Shown here piece after piece: positions 44,591-53,241 of a stretch of 64,000 nt of DNA. Source of the DNA: Alkalimonas mucilaginosa (lineage in GTDB: Bacteria > Pseudomonadota > Gammaproteobacteria > Enterobacterales > Alteromonadaceae); the NCBI RefSeq assembly GCF_036327005.1, contig NZ_JAUGZK010000001.1:372001-436000 (forward strand), in the 5' to 3' direction. The notes under the pieces were generated by a model. The model was not told where the DNA came from, did no database searches, and saw nothing but the letters and a program-made list of their open reading frames with translations. The translations under genes and the position numbers were made by a program. Positions within the stretch are counted from its first letter, which is position 1, and every line of letters begins with the position of its first letter.

Positions 44591-45175
44591 TTATTCAGCC
44601 TCAGGGCTTTTCTGCATCAGCTCTTCCATGCGCTCACGAAATTGCGCCAGACCTTTGAGAACAAAGTCGTAGGTGGCATCGACATTGCTTTCAATCTCAC
44701 CTTCGTACACACTCAAGCCTTTGAGGATGTCTTTCGCTTCATTAAAACCTTGGTCGATGGCACCACCAATGATGCGCAAAAAATTATCCAGTCGCTCTTG
44801 CTCGTCCATATCCGGCGTCATTTTTTCGTAACGGCCATAAAATTTGGTGGCAAAGCTGACAATGCGCTCGGCGGTTGCTTCCGGCGAGACATCAATGCCA
44901 GAGTCATAGGTTTTCTGGGCGGCATTTTCACCCAGCACCGGCTCCAGCTCTTTGTTGATGGCCTCCAGCGCGGTTTTGTACAGCAAGCGCAGGCTTTCGC
45001 TGTTGGCTTTTAAGCTTACCTGCTCATTGGCCGCCAAAATGGCAGCATTTTGAGCATTTTTTGCTGTGTCTTTAGCCGCGCGTTCCGCCACGGCTTTATC
45101 CAGTTCGGATTTAGGTGCGGATTCTTGCTTGCTGCTTGCTTCAGCCGCTTTTGGGGGAATAGGTGCAATCGCCAT
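44591..45175 (-). CDS. DUF5610 domain protein
   Basis: 194 residues from ATG 45175 (GAGG upstream); the longer frame (45229) has no site. No membrane segment or signal peptide. An Ala/Lys-rich N-terminus of ~60 residues precedes a helical domain (LRLLYKTALEAINKELEPVLGENAAQ) typical of DUF5610. No function is known for this family. It is leftward and separate from its neighbours. Confidence 0.78.
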   Translation of the reverse strand: MAIAPIPPKAAEASSKQESAPKSELDKAVAERAAKDTAKNAQNAAILAANEQVSLKANSESLRLLYKTALEAINKELEPVLGENAAQKTYDSGIDVSPEATAERIVSFATKFYGRYEKMTPDMDEQERLDNFLRIIGGAIDQGFNEAKDILKGLSVYEGEIESNVDATYDFVLKGLAQFRERMEELMQKSPEAE

Positions 45176-45272
45176 AATCTTGTGCCTCTTGGTGTCAGAC
45201 GAAGTATAGCCTATCTGATGTATCGGCACTGTTGTACAGAACTTGAGTGCTATTTTTATTTCTTAAAAGCAA

Positions 45273-45980
45273 TTATCGCCCAACCGCTTGCTGCCATTTC
45301 TCAGTATCTACGCCTTTCACAATCAACCAAAGGGCGAGGGTCAGTTCACCAAGAACTGCAAACAGCAGAATGGGAAACACGGTCAGCGAAGGCATGGCCA
45401 GCAAAGCGAGGCTGTTGATCAAATAACTTGCCCCGGCAATCAGCATCAATACCCCAAGAAACTTTGGCAGATAGCCGGAATGAAACATCAGTAAGCCATA
45501 ACCGATGCAGGCGAAACCAAAGAAAATCAAACCCAGCCCAAAACCATAATCGTGCAGTCTTACCAGCAGCATGACCTGGGCTTGAAGTTGCGCACTGTCA
45601 TAGGCGGCAACATAGTCCGCACTTTGCAACAGGAACAAAGGCGCCAACAGCAGCAGTTTATTGGCAACCAATACGGATGTTTGCACCAGATTAAAAGCCA
45701 CCGAAGCAATTGCAAGGGGCTTGTTCACCTGCTTAAGCAGGAAAAAAAGAATGATCATCACAGGAATGTCGAGCGCATGCATCAGCACATCACCAGTAAT
45801 ACTGAGCCGCCAGATGGATTCGGCTTGTAGAATATTGCTGGCCGTTGCTGCTGCATCACCCGAAACGAACAATGGCTCTCTGATAAACAAGTACCCGCTA
45901 GCGCCAAGGACGATGATCAACAGATAAGACAACCCGGCAATTTTGGCATAAAGATTTGGTGATTCTACCAATGAACGCAT
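45273..45980 (-). CDS. DUF4386 integral membrane protein
   Basis: 235 residues from ATG 45980 (AGGA upstream); a longer frame runs into the next gene and is rejected. Seven hydrophobic segments and the DUF4386 pattern (AKIAGLSYLLIIVLGASGYLF; LHDYGFGLGLIFFGFACIGYGLL). Function unknown. It is the last gene of a leftward series of small membrane genes. Confidence 0.82.
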   Translation of the reverse strand: MRSLVESPNLYAKIAGLSYLLIIVLGASGYLFIREPLFVSGDAAATASNILQAESIWRLSITGDVLMHALDIPVMIILFFLLKQVNKPLAIASVAFNLVQTSVLVANKLLLLAPLFLLQSADYVAAYDSAQLQAQVMLLVRLHDYGFGLGLIFFGFACIGYGLLMFHSGYLPKFLGVLMLIAGASYLINSLALLAMPSLTVFPILLFAVLGELTLALWLIVKGVDTEKWQQAVGR

Positions 45981-46027
45981 TTTAAAATTTCCTTTTATTT
46001 CACTATGTGTTGGGCGTAGTGACGCAC

Positions 46028-46435
46028 TTAACTGCGTTGCCATGGCTCTGCTTTTGCTTTAATAAACGCATGCATGAGATAACCCCAGGGCACGGCAAGT
46101 GGAACCAATACCAGGCCGATCACACAGGCAAACAGCGTATCTTTTGCATAGGCATCCAAACCGGTATCGAGTGCCATTGGTAGCGCAAAAGCCAGCACCC
46201 AGATCACCTTCCAAAGCAACTCAAAAATCAACAGGGGTAGCATGGTTAACGGGTAGCGTAGCCCAAGCAAACACAGCAAGCCCAGCGCGCCGAGTAAGGA
46301 CAAAACCACAGTGTGTACATTGGCTGCTGGTTCTGTCTGAAACAAAATTTCCGGCCAAACCGCATACCCAAGCCCGGCCGCGATAAATAAGTATAAGGCT
46401 CTTAGGCCATTTAATCTGAGCGTGGAAACCTGCAT
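46028..46435 (-). CDS. Small integral membrane protein, unknown
   Basis: 135 residues with about four transmembrane segments (~13-28, ~42-58, ~64-84, ~105-125). A good ribosome site, GGAGG, is placed before the ATG. Its stop is 47 bp before the DUF4386 start. No family recognised; co-transcription with DUF4386 is likely. Confidence 0.75.
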   Translation of the reverse strand: MQVSTLRLNGLRALYLFIAAGLGYAVWPEILFQTEPAANVHTVVLSLLGALGLLCLLGLRYPLTMLPLLIFELLWKVIWVLAFALPMALDTGLDAYAKDTLFACVIGLVLVPLAVPWGYLMHAFIKAKAEPWQRS

Positions 46436-46478
46436 GATGTTGCCTCCAGCAATTTGTTATTCATAGTGTTTAATCCGA

Positions 46479-47486
46479 TCAATTCGCTACATGGGCATCC
46501 AAGGCCTTTTTAAAGTCACTGTCGTGGCTGTAGTTGCTGCTTTGAATAAAGGCTACTAAATCCTTGTGCTTTAATGTGTCTCCTCTTGCTTGGTAGGCTT
46601 CAGCCAGTCGCAGTCTCGACCAAAAATAGTGCCTGTCATAGATATCTGTGCTGGCAGCGACATACTGCTCAAGCAAGGCAATGCCTTCCCCGGTATTGCT
46701 GCCGCTGGTGAGCAGCATGTCGCCCACTTGAAAAAGGGCGTCCGTGATATGCCAGCTTTCAGCGCCCTTTGCTCGCTCTTCCAGCAGTTGGTTAAAGAGT
46801 GTCATTGCTTGCTCAGGCTTTTTCTGCTGTTTAAAAAACACCGCAAAATCGTAGGCTGTTCTTGGATTGGTGAATGGTTTTGTACTCAAGCGGTTGGCTT
46901 CAACCACGGCTTGCTGCGCACCGTCATTTGCCTTAATAAAGGATACCTGGAGGATTCTGGCATCTTCCTCGGATAATGCCACCAGTTTGTCCAGCAGTTG
47001 CCTGGCAGTTTTCATCGAGCCGCCGGCAATGGAGGGGGCTTCTAGATGAAACTCAATGGCGGTTCTAAGTGCTGTTATATGCTCCGGAAACGTTTCAGCC
47101 GCTTTGCTGTACCAGTAACCACATTTTCTCCCAAGTCCCAGCGCTCTGAACATTGAAACTTGCATGGCCCTTGTGCAGTAGGCATCACCAGCCAGCATCA
47201 TCTCTGCCACACCATGAGGCTCTATCGCCAGAGATTGTTCAATAAAGTGAACTGCCTTTTGACCGTCATCCCGAAGCACGGCAAGTTTGGCCAGATAAAG
47301 CAAGGACAGCTTGTATCGATCACTTTGTGCTGCCAGCTGTTCGTTAAAGTAACGTTCGGCATCCTCGTACTGGTAAGATTCAATGAGCAGCACACCAGGA
47401 TCCTGTTGAAAGGTTCCTGCCAGTGATTCAAGAGCATAGGAAGCGCTGCTAAGCAGACAGCATAGAAACATCATTAAAAAACGCAT
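46479..47486 (-). CDS. Secreted TPR-like repeat protein
   Basis: 335 residues from ATG 47486 (GGAG upstream). Signal peptide MRFLMMFLCCLLSSASYA. The rest is all-helical with TPR-like repeats (SYQYEDAERYFNEQL, QKAVHFIEQSLAIEP, PEQAMTLFNQLLEER). Likely periplasmic and binding proteins; partner unknown. It sits between the XRE gene and the small membrane genes. Confidence 0.8.
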   Translation of the reverse strand: MRFLMMFLCCLLSSASYALESLAGTFQQDPGVLLIESYQYEDAERYFNEQLAAQSDRYKLSLLYLAKLAVLRDDGQKAVHFIEQSLAIEPHGVAEMMLAGDAYCTRAMQVSMFRALGLGRKCGYWYSKAAETFPEHITALRTAIEFHLEAPSIAGGSMKTARQLLDKLVALSEEDARILQVSFIKANDGAQQAVVEANRLSTKPFTNPRTAYDFAVFFKQQKKPEQAMTLFNQLLEERAKGAESWHITDALFQVGDMLLTSGSNTGEGIALLEQYVAASTDIYDRHYFWSRLRLAEAYQARGDTLKHKDLVAFIQSSNYSHDSDFKKALDAHVAN

Positions 47487-47532
47487 ACAATTCTCCATTA
47501 CGGCGCGGTGATTCCAGCAACCGCTTTCCAGT

Positions 47533-47745
47533 TCATTCTTCATCATCCTGGTAAACCAGGATGTCCCCAGGCTGACAGTTCAGTGCCCGACAAATTTTTT
47601 CCAGCGTATCAAAGCGAATCGCCTTCGCTTTTCCCGTTTTTAATACCGACAGATTCTGCGCTGTGATGTTGACCTTTTCCGCCAGGGTGTTTAAACGCAT
47701 TTTGTTCTGTGCCAATACCACATCCAGATTCACAATAATGGCCAT
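47533..47745 (-). CDS. Small XRE-type helix-turn-helix regulator
   Basis: 70 residues, essentially one HTH domain: MRLNTLAEKVNITAQNLSVLKTGKAKAIRFDTLEKICRALNCQPGDIL. AGGAG lies six nt before the ATG, and the gene begins 8 bp after DUF2975. Such XRE genes directly after DUF2975 genes are a recurrent pair, and are thought to act together in regulation. Confidence 0.9.
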   Translation of the reverse strand: MAIIVNLDVVLAQNKMRLNTLAEKVNITAQNLSVLKTGKAKAIRFDTLEKICRALNCQPGDILVYQDDEE

Positions 47746-47753
47746 AACCGCTC

Positions 47754-48290
47754 CTAAATCGTCATCTCGGATTCTTCATTCAGATCCGCCCCTATTTCCA
47801 ACGCCCACAACAAGGTATACATCAGACCAAAGTAAATACAGGCAATCACGATTTCCGTAGCAAATGATATATCCAGCCTGGCATGAACAAAGTAGTCGTA
47901 CAGACTGCCAAGCAAGGCATACAGCCAGGACAGGAGAAAAAACAGCATGCCGCCATGCAGTGCCCCGCGCACACTGGCAATGGCCTTAGGGTGAAAAATA
48001 TGGCCCTGCATAAATTGCTGCATCAACTGCCTAAAGTGCTGGGTGATCCTAAGCATCATCAGTAAACCAATGGCATACAAAGCCAAAATTCCTCCCTTGA
48101 GCAGCAGGCTTATACTTTCGATAGGTATCAAGGCATTGCCAAGATAGAGCCCGCCATCAGGTATCCATGCCACAACGACAATGGCAGGCCCCCCCAAAAA
48201 GAGCAGGTAGCGCATACCGGTTAGCACAAAATACAAGTAGCGGCTTAACTGCTTTATCTGATGGGTTCGGGAATGAGTTTGTATATCCAT
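47754..48290 (-). CDS. DUF2975 membrane protein
   Basis: 178 residues from ATG 48290 (AGGA upstream). Four transmembrane helices; the family signature around LYAIGLLMMLRITQHFRQLMQQFMQGHIFHPKAI. Upstream half of the DUF2975/XRE pair. DUF2975 is likely the membrane sensor and XRE the DNA-binding partner; this is inferred from repeated linkage, not shown. Confidence 0.85.
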   Translation of the reverse strand: MDIQTHSRTHQIKQLSRYLYFVLTGMRYLLFLGGPAIVVVAWIPDGGLYLGNALIPIESISLLLKGGILALYAIGLLMMLRITQHFRQLMQQFMQGHIFHPKAIASVRGALHGGMLFFLLSWLYALLGSLYDYFVHARLDISFATEIVIACIYFGLMYTLLWALEIGADLNEESEMTI

Positions 48291-48323
48291 GGTTTTTCCT
48301 GTACTCGGTCTTTGTTTGGTCAC

Positions 48324-48697
48324 TGTAATGGAGAAATTAATTCAACTCAATTTATTTTTATTGTTTATCGGTAAAAAAATGCCGACAAAGGGTTTCTTAA
48401 TCATGCCTTGTTGGCGATGCTGAATATACAGTGCCTCTTGTCGGTGGGTGATGTGTTTTCCAGATACCTTGAACTCCGAACAGCAAACAAGGCACCTACT
48501 GTGACGCCCAACCTGCCAAGATAATTGTCGTCAAGCGGTCATCCTAATTGTCGCCGAACAGCCGCTATGCCAGACTGTTTGGACGCGGGCCATTGGAGCC
48601 CTTATTGCGAGTGTTTTCAGCAGCAAAATAAAATTCACTTTATTGGCTGGTGCAGTTGGATAGTTTTTCAATGAACAAAGAAGGTGAGGGAATGTGT
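48324..48697. other. 374-bp gap without a recognised gene
   Basis: Between DUF2975 and the hydrolase. It holds two copies of taattgtcg (48531-48539 and 48545-48553) and a GC-rich patch at 48575-48600. A stop-free stretch of ~50 codons on the plus strand ends at a TAA just before the first copy, but it has no start codon. The repeats and the broken frame may be remnants of a mobile element, but I cannot name one. Confidence 0.4.
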
Positions 48698-49759
48698 ATG
48701 ACCAAGTGTTGGATGTGTTGTGTGTTCTTTTTGCTCTGTTCGTGCGCTCTGCCGAGCCTTGACAACCAGATCACAGCAGAGCCATTTATTCACTCTGAAC
48801 AAAGATTGTCGGGCTATTTAATTTCAGCCGACGGGCAGGACAACATTCAAAAGGTGGCCATCATGGTTCATGGCGATGGAGCTATACCTTATGATGCTCA
48901 TGGTTACTATCAACCCATTTGGAACCGGTTAATTCGGGCTGGTTATGCGGTATTCAGTTGGGATAAGCCCGGTGTTGGTCAATCAGAAGGGCAATGGTTG
49001 CACCAGTCTATGCAGGATAGGCAAGCTGAGGTTCAATCGGCAATTCAGTATCTAAAGACTCGCTATTCGCTGGAAGATCACCAGATTGGGCTTGTTGGGT
49101 TTAGTCAGGCAGGTTGGGTGGTCCCTGCACTTGCACAGCAGAATCAAGATCTGTGTTTTGTAGTAGGCGTTGGTTTTGCGCTTAACTGGATGCAGCAAAG
49201 TTGGTACTTGACCGAAAAGTGGATGCAGTTGCAAGGGCAAAGCAGTGAGCAACTGGCTGCTGCCTATCAACGTCATCTGGCTGAGCTGGCTTTTTTCAAT
49301 AGTGAACCTGACTATGCTGAGTATTTAGTCCAGTACGGTCATGCTGAGAGCGTGATGTCGCCAGAACGTTTTCAATTTGTGCTGTTAAATTATCAAGCCG
49401 ATGCAACCGATGATTATCCTGGTATTTCAATGCCTTTCTTGTTGCTTTTGGGGGAGCATGATCAGAATGTGGATGTTCGGCATACTTACCAGACACTGAA
49501 GCCTTTGACGAAACACTCATCAAGGTTTCAAATACACATGGTGCCCAGCGCAACACATAGCTTGTTAAAGCATCCTCAATTTAATACCCAAAAACCAAGG
49601 TATTGGTTTTGGCTTCGTTTTAGCATGAATCGAGAGCGTGCTTTTGCCGATGGGGTGTTGGATCATATTGAGCAATGGGTGAAGCAAAGCTCCAAGGGCT
49701 GCGGTATTACCTTAGCAGCCAGCCAGCACCACTTCGGTACAAGGGCCAAGCCAAAGTAA
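48698..49759 (+). CDS. Lipoprotein alpha/beta hydrolase
   Basis: 353 residues from ATG 48698; earlier in-frame ATGs (48650, 48671, 48692) are possible, but only this one places the GGTGAGGGA site well and gives a clean lipoprotein signal. Lipobox LLCSC. The core has the nucleophile in LVGFSQAGW, the acid in GEHDQNVD and the His in SATHSLLK. Substrate unknown; located in the periplasmic face of a membrane. Its 3' end overlaps the convergent dinF gene by 53 nt. Confidence 0.82.
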   Translation: MTKCWMCCVFFLLCSCALPSLDNQITAEPFIHSEQRLSGYLISADGQDNIQKVAIMVHGDGAIPYDAHGYYQPIWNRLIRAGYAVFSWDKPGVGQSEGQWLHQSMQDRQAEVQSAIQYLKTRYSLEDHQIGLVGFSQAGWVVPALAQQNQDLCFVVGVGFALNWMQQSWYLTEKWMQLQGQSSEQLAAAYQRHLAELAFFNSEPDYAEYLVQYGHAESVMSPERFQFVLLNYQADATDDYPGISMPFLLLLGEHDQNVDVRHTYQTLKPLTKHSSRFQIHMVPSATHSLLKHPQFNTQKPRYWFWLRFSMNRERAFADGVLDHIEQWVKQSSKGCGITLAASQHHFGTRAKPK

Positions 49760-51029
49760 CGCCTCGCAGCAGCATAAAAACCGACAGTGCCAGCCAGAGC
49801 GCATGGTTATCCAGCCTTTGCAGCAAGGCGTAGCAAAGCACAAAACCAGCAAAGGACAGCAGCATGCTGTTGCGCATGGCTTTGGCTTTGGTGGCACCGA
49901 TGTAGATGCCATCCAGCAGATAGCTCCAGACCGCAATCAGGGGCAGGGCAATTAACCAGGGCAGAAAGTGAGCCGCGTTTTGTCGCACTTCAGCGATAGA
50001 GGTCAGTAAGCCAATCAAGGTTGTGCCGCCCAACCAGAACACCATGCTAAAAGCAACGCCAAGTATCAGACCCCAGCCAGCCAAAATAGCAAATAACTGC
50101 TGCAACTCGCTGCTGTCTTTGGCGCCCACCGCTTTGCCGGTACAAGCCTCAGCGGCATAGGCAAAACCATCCAGTGCATACGAGACCAGCATCAGAAAAG
50201 TAATGAGCACAGCGTTGGCGGCCACAATGGTATCGCCATAGCTGGCACCTCGAAAGGCGATAAAGACAAACACCAGCTGCAAACAGAGGCTACGAATAAA
50301 GATATCGCGATTAAGCGCAAAGAAACGGCCATAACCGGTAAGCCGGCTCAGTTGCCCAAACTTAAAGGGTGCAAGTTGATGTTGCTGCCAAAGTCGCCGC
50401 ACCAGCAGCAGCCCGACCAACAAGGTCGTGTAATCGGCAATCACTGAGGCGGCGGCCACCCCTGCAACTTTCCAGCCAAAGCCCAGTACAAAGAGTAAAT
50501 CCAGCACTATGTTGAGGCTTTGATTAAGCAGCAGCAACCACATGGGGTAGCGGGCATTGTGCAGCCCAAGAAACCAGCCGAGCAGCACCATATTGAGCAG
50601 GGCTGCCGGAGCGCTCCAGATGCGGATGTGAAAATAAATACCGGCCTGCTGCAGTACTTCACTGCTGGCCTGGCTGATCTGCTGTACCAAAGGCATCACC
50701 AACGGGTGCAGCACTAATAGCAGCATTGCCAACATCATGGCAACAGATGCTGCCTGCAGCAGGGTGTCACTTTGCTTCTTGGTATCCCCGGCACCAAAAG
50801 CCTGAGCTGTGAGGCCCGTGGTACTCATGCGTAAAAAACCAAGCAGCAAAAACAGCAGACTAATTAAACTACTGCCAAGGGCCACGCCACCTAAATACCA
50901 GGCATGCTCCAGATGGCCAACCACAGCGGTATCTACCAAAGAGAGTAAGGGAATGGTCAGGTTGGAAGCGATCATTGGCAAGGCTATGAGCAGCACTTGT
51001 TTTTGTTTGGGCTGGCTAATATTCAGCAA
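49707..51029 (-). CDS. dinF: MATE family transporter (DinF-like)
   Basis: 440 residues with 12 transmembrane helices. The opening QVLLIALPMIASNLTIPLLSLVDTAVVGHL and RMSTTGLTAQAFGAGD motif identify a DinF-type MATE exporter. Such proteins expel cationic compounds or bile salts using Na+ or H+. The C-terminal end overlaps the convergent lipoprotein hydrolase by 53 nt. Confidence 0.88.
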   Translation of the reverse strand: MLNISQPKQKQVLLIALPMIASNLTIPLLSLVDTAVVGHLEHAWYLGGVALGSSLISLLFLLLGFLRMSTTGLTAQAFGAGDTKKQSDTLLQAASVAMMLAMLLLVLHPLVMPLVQQISQASSEVLQQAGIYFHIRIWSAPAALLNMVLLGWFLGLHNARYPMWLLLLNQSLNIVLDLLFVLGFGWKVAGVAAASVIADYTTLLVGLLLVRRLWQQHQLAPFKFGQLSRLTGYGRFFALNRDIFIRSLCLQLVFVFIAFRGASYGDTIVAANAVLITFLMLVSYALDGFAYAAEACTGKAVGAKDSSELQQLFAILAGWGLILGVAFSMVFWLGGTTLIGLLTSIAEVRQNAAHFLPWLIALPLIAVWSYLLDGIYIGATKAKAMRNSMLLSFAGFVLCYALLQRLDNHALWLALSVFMLLRGVTLAWPLYRSGAGWLLR

Positions 51030-51070
51030 GGTGGTGGCATCGTCATTAAGCTGTCATCTTAGCAAGCCAT

Positions 51071-51151
51071 ACTAGCACAGCCTGTCGAAAGAGAGGGTAG
51101 TTTGTTCCTCCTAGTGCTAACTTTGCCGGCCCTTTTGGGCCGGTTTTTTTT
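51071..51151 (+). ncRNA. Candidate small RNA ending in an orphan terminator
   Basis: The segment contains a 6-bp outer pairing (tagcac 51073-51078 with gtgcta 51114-51119) and an inner 5-bp pairing (gaggg 51093-51097 with tcctc 51106-51110). It ends with a strong GC hairpin and eight T (51126-51151). No rightward gene precedes it: dinF runs leftward from 51029. No clear promoter was found upstream. The orphan terminator is the main evidence. Confidence 0.35.
51126..51151 (+). terminator. Rightward rho-independent terminator with no upstream gene
   Basis: A 7-bp GC stem (51126-51132 with 51137-51143), TTTT loop, then TTTTTTTT. It lies next to a leftward terminator, a back-to-back arrangement usually found between convergent transcripts. 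Confidence 0.9.
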
Positions 51152-51156
51152 GCCAC

Positions 51157-51182
51157 AAAAAAGCAGCCCGCAGGCTGCTTTT
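51157..51182 (-). terminator. Terminator of the DUF4136 gene
   Basis: A 10-bp stem (51159-51168 with 51173-51182), loop CGCA; on the leftward strand the stem runs into TTTTTT (51162-51157). Confidence 0.88.
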
Positions 51183-51197
51183 GGGCGGACAGTTGAG

Positions 51198-51812
51198 TTA
51201 CTGCCGGGTAGGAAAGCGCTGAAAAATTAGTGCTACCGTATCGTCCACTGCCTGCTTCGGGTTTTTCAGAGCCTCACGGGTTAAGCGGCCTTCCTGCACG
51301 CCTTGCCAAATCAGACGGTTTTGGGCGGCATCGACTAAATCTACCCGAACGGTGCCTTGTTTGTAGTGCACGGTTTCGATGTCCGATTGATAAATGGGGA
51401 AACCCAGATGCCAGGCGGAGCGGTAGCCGTAACGACCAAAGCCAACATTGGCCCGGAAGGGGCTGGAACGAATATCGGTTTTATCTTCTGTGTTGGAAGC
51501 GAAATTTAACAACAGTTGGGCACCTTCGGCTTGATAGCGGTAGCCCAGGGCTTCCATTTCGCGCCGTAGAGCCGATTTAAAGTGATCAGTTAACAGGCTT
51601 TGGTACTCTTCAGTATTGGTTTCAGGATTGTCAAAAAAGCCAAAGGTCTGGTATTGAGCAAAATTCACGTCCCGGGCGTAGTCAATCCGTGGCTCGGGTT
51701 TGCTGGCACAAGCAGAAAGCAGCAGAGCGAACACCACCATGACTGTTATCGCAACAGATGACCGCAGCGATTGGTACGAGAACTGAGCTAAGCGGTGAGA
51801 CTGAACATTCAT
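51198..51812 (-). CDS. DUF4136 lipoprotein
   Basis: 204 residues. Lipobox LLSAC at about residue 35, after a hydrophobic segment. The rest has the DUF4136 pattern: ARDVNFAQYQTFGFFD, SALRREMEALGYRYQ, VDDTVALIFQRFP. GGAG lies before the ATG. Envelope lipoprotein of unknown function. Confidence 0.85.
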   Translation of the reverse strand: MNVQSHRLAQFSYQSLRSSVAITVMVVFALLLSACASKPEPRIDYARDVNFAQYQTFGFFDNPETNTEEYQSLLTDHFKSALRREMEALGYRYQAEGAQLLLNFASNTEDKTDIRSSPFRANVGFGRYGYRSAWHLGFPIYQSDIETVHYKQGTVRVDLVDAAQNRLIWQGVQEGRLTREALKNPKQAVDDTVALIFQRFPTRQ

Positions 51813-51918
51813 GTCGTTACTCCAGGAAAAAAGTACTTATCATTTATGGGACAAACCCAAAAATGGTTTAGTTCATTCTACCTTAATACTAGCTTTTTTG
51901 GATGAATAGATTCTGAAT

Positions 51919-51948
51919 AAAAAAAACACACCAGGAAAGTGTGGTTTT
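51919..51948 (-). terminator. Terminator of the PEP-CTERM gene at 51968
   Basis: A 5-bp stem (51927-51931 with 51939-51943), with an A-run on the plus strand (51919-51926) that reads as eight T on the leftward strand. Confidence 0.7.
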
Positions 51949-51967
51949 TCGTTTGGTGACGACTGCA

Positions 51968-52891
51968 TTAATTGGAAAGATGTAAATTTTTCCGACGGAA
52001 CAGCCTCATCAACAAAAGCGATACGCCAATCAAGCCAATGGTAGCCGGCGCCGGTACCACAAAGCTACCGGTTGGATCCCGGCCATACAGGGTGTAGTTT
52101 GACAAGCCTGCCGCTTGCCCACCTTTATTGATCAAGGTGTCGCTCATATCCCAGGTACCAGCAAACTCAAACTTTTGCTCGCCCGGTAAAATGGGCCCCA
52201 GGCCGATGTCGGCAAATTGCGTGATGCTAAAGGTATAAATGGCAAAGGCTGTACTGCTTTTAAATACAACGGCCATTTGATCGAAGAAAGTACCACCCAG
52301 GATATCAAACAGTTCTTCCGGACTCACCGCCGGAGGTGAAAACAGCCAGTTACCGGAAACCGCATCGCCACCGACACAGGTTTCAGCCAGGCCATTTTTG
52401 TCTTTGCAATCACTCATCGAAAAGACCGTCTGCTCGTAGGTGTACGACTTATCTCCCTTACGACTGGAGTCGGGCATAAAGCCCTGGCCATCGTCTTTAC
52501 CCATCTGGACCCAACCTGGATCTATCGGGCCCAAGCCTTGTAAATCCTGCAGCATATCGTTGCTGGTTATAAAAGCTCCATCCGTATCCCAATAGGGGCT
52601 CTGGTTGCCATAGTAGTTCATCCAGCCATCATTTTTAAAACCCAGATTGTAGTAGTCCGGGTGATTTTTCACTGGATCATAGAAACTGCTGTTGTTGCCG
52701 GTAAAGGCACCAATGCAGCTAAGCGCACTGACTTCCGGCGTTAATTCCAACCAGCTGTCGCTGCCAACGGCGCGCACTTTAGTGACCTGCATATCCCAAA
52801 GATCACAGGCTTTAGGTCCTGCCATTGGGCTTGCAATACTGCCAAACGACAACAAGCAAATAAAACCAGCAATACCTGATAGTGCTTTCAT
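51968..52891 (-). CDS. PEP-CTERM sorting domain protein (second)
   Basis: 307 residues from ATG 52891 (GGAGG upstream). Signal peptide to ~25, a central beta-rich domain with four or more Cys, and a PEP-CTERM-like tail VPAPATIGLIGVSLLLMRLFRRKN. The core motif is degenerate (PAPAT), as in the other PEP-CTERM protein here (PVPAT). No exosortase is nearby. Function unknown. Confidence 0.83.
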   Translation of the reverse strand: MKALSGIAGFICLLSFGSIASPMAGPKACDLWDMQVTKVRAVGSDSWLELTPEVSALSCIGAFTGNNSSFYDPVKNHPDYYNLGFKNDGWMNYYGNQSPYWDTDGAFITSNDMLQDLQGLGPIDPGWVQMGKDDGQGFMPDSSRKGDKSYTYEQTVFSMSDCKDKNGLAETCVGGDAVSGNWLFSPPAVSPEELFDILGGTFFDQMAVVFKSSTAFAIYTFSITQFADIGLGPILPGEQKFEFAGTWDMSDTLINKGGQAAGLSNYTLYGRDPTGSFVVPAPATIGLIGVSLLLMRLFRRKNLHLSN

Positions 52892-53030
52892 AGTGGCCTC
52901 CATGCAGCCAAATAGTTCATCAATAAAATCTAATGCATAGGAAGTGCCATTTTTATTTTCTCATTAAATCATGTTGTTATGGAATTCTGTTTACATGGGT
53001 GTAAGAGGAGCTGACACCCTGTCTGCTGAC

Positions 53031-53059
53031 TTGCATCAGCCCTTAAACAAGGCTACAAT
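53031..53059 (+). promoter_or_regulatory. Promoter of the riboswitch-controlled gene
   Basis: TTGCAT (53031-53036) and TACAAT (53054-53059) with a 17-nt spacer. The predicted start at ~53066 is right at the 5' end of the riboswitch. Confidence 0.8.
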
Positions 53060-53065
53060 GCGGCC

Positions 53066-53235
53066 GCGCTTGGGGGAGTAATCGGCCAGACTGGCGTTGT
53101 TGTCAACATCCTTGTGCCTCATTGCACATGGCAACAACATTTGCAGCTTTGCTGCAGACTGATGAGACCTGAGACATGCAACGGACCCAAAGCGGGAGTC
53201 TGTTGTATGTCTTTGGTTGATGTTCCCGCTGAGTC
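53066..53235 (+). promoter_or_regulatory. yybP-ykoY manganese riboswitch
   Basis: The leader has the conserved elements of the yybP-ykoY aptamer in order: CTTGGGGGAGTAATCGGCC (53069-53087), TTGTCAACATCC, then ATGGCAACAACA, and GAGACCTGAGACATGCAACG (53164-53183). A following stem (agcggga 53191-53197 with tcccgct 53224-53230) can pair near the start codon, giving an expression platform. The gene behind it encodes a family known to export Mn2+, and these riboswitches respond to Mn2+. Confidence 0.85.
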
Positions 53236-53241
53236 GTTCCC

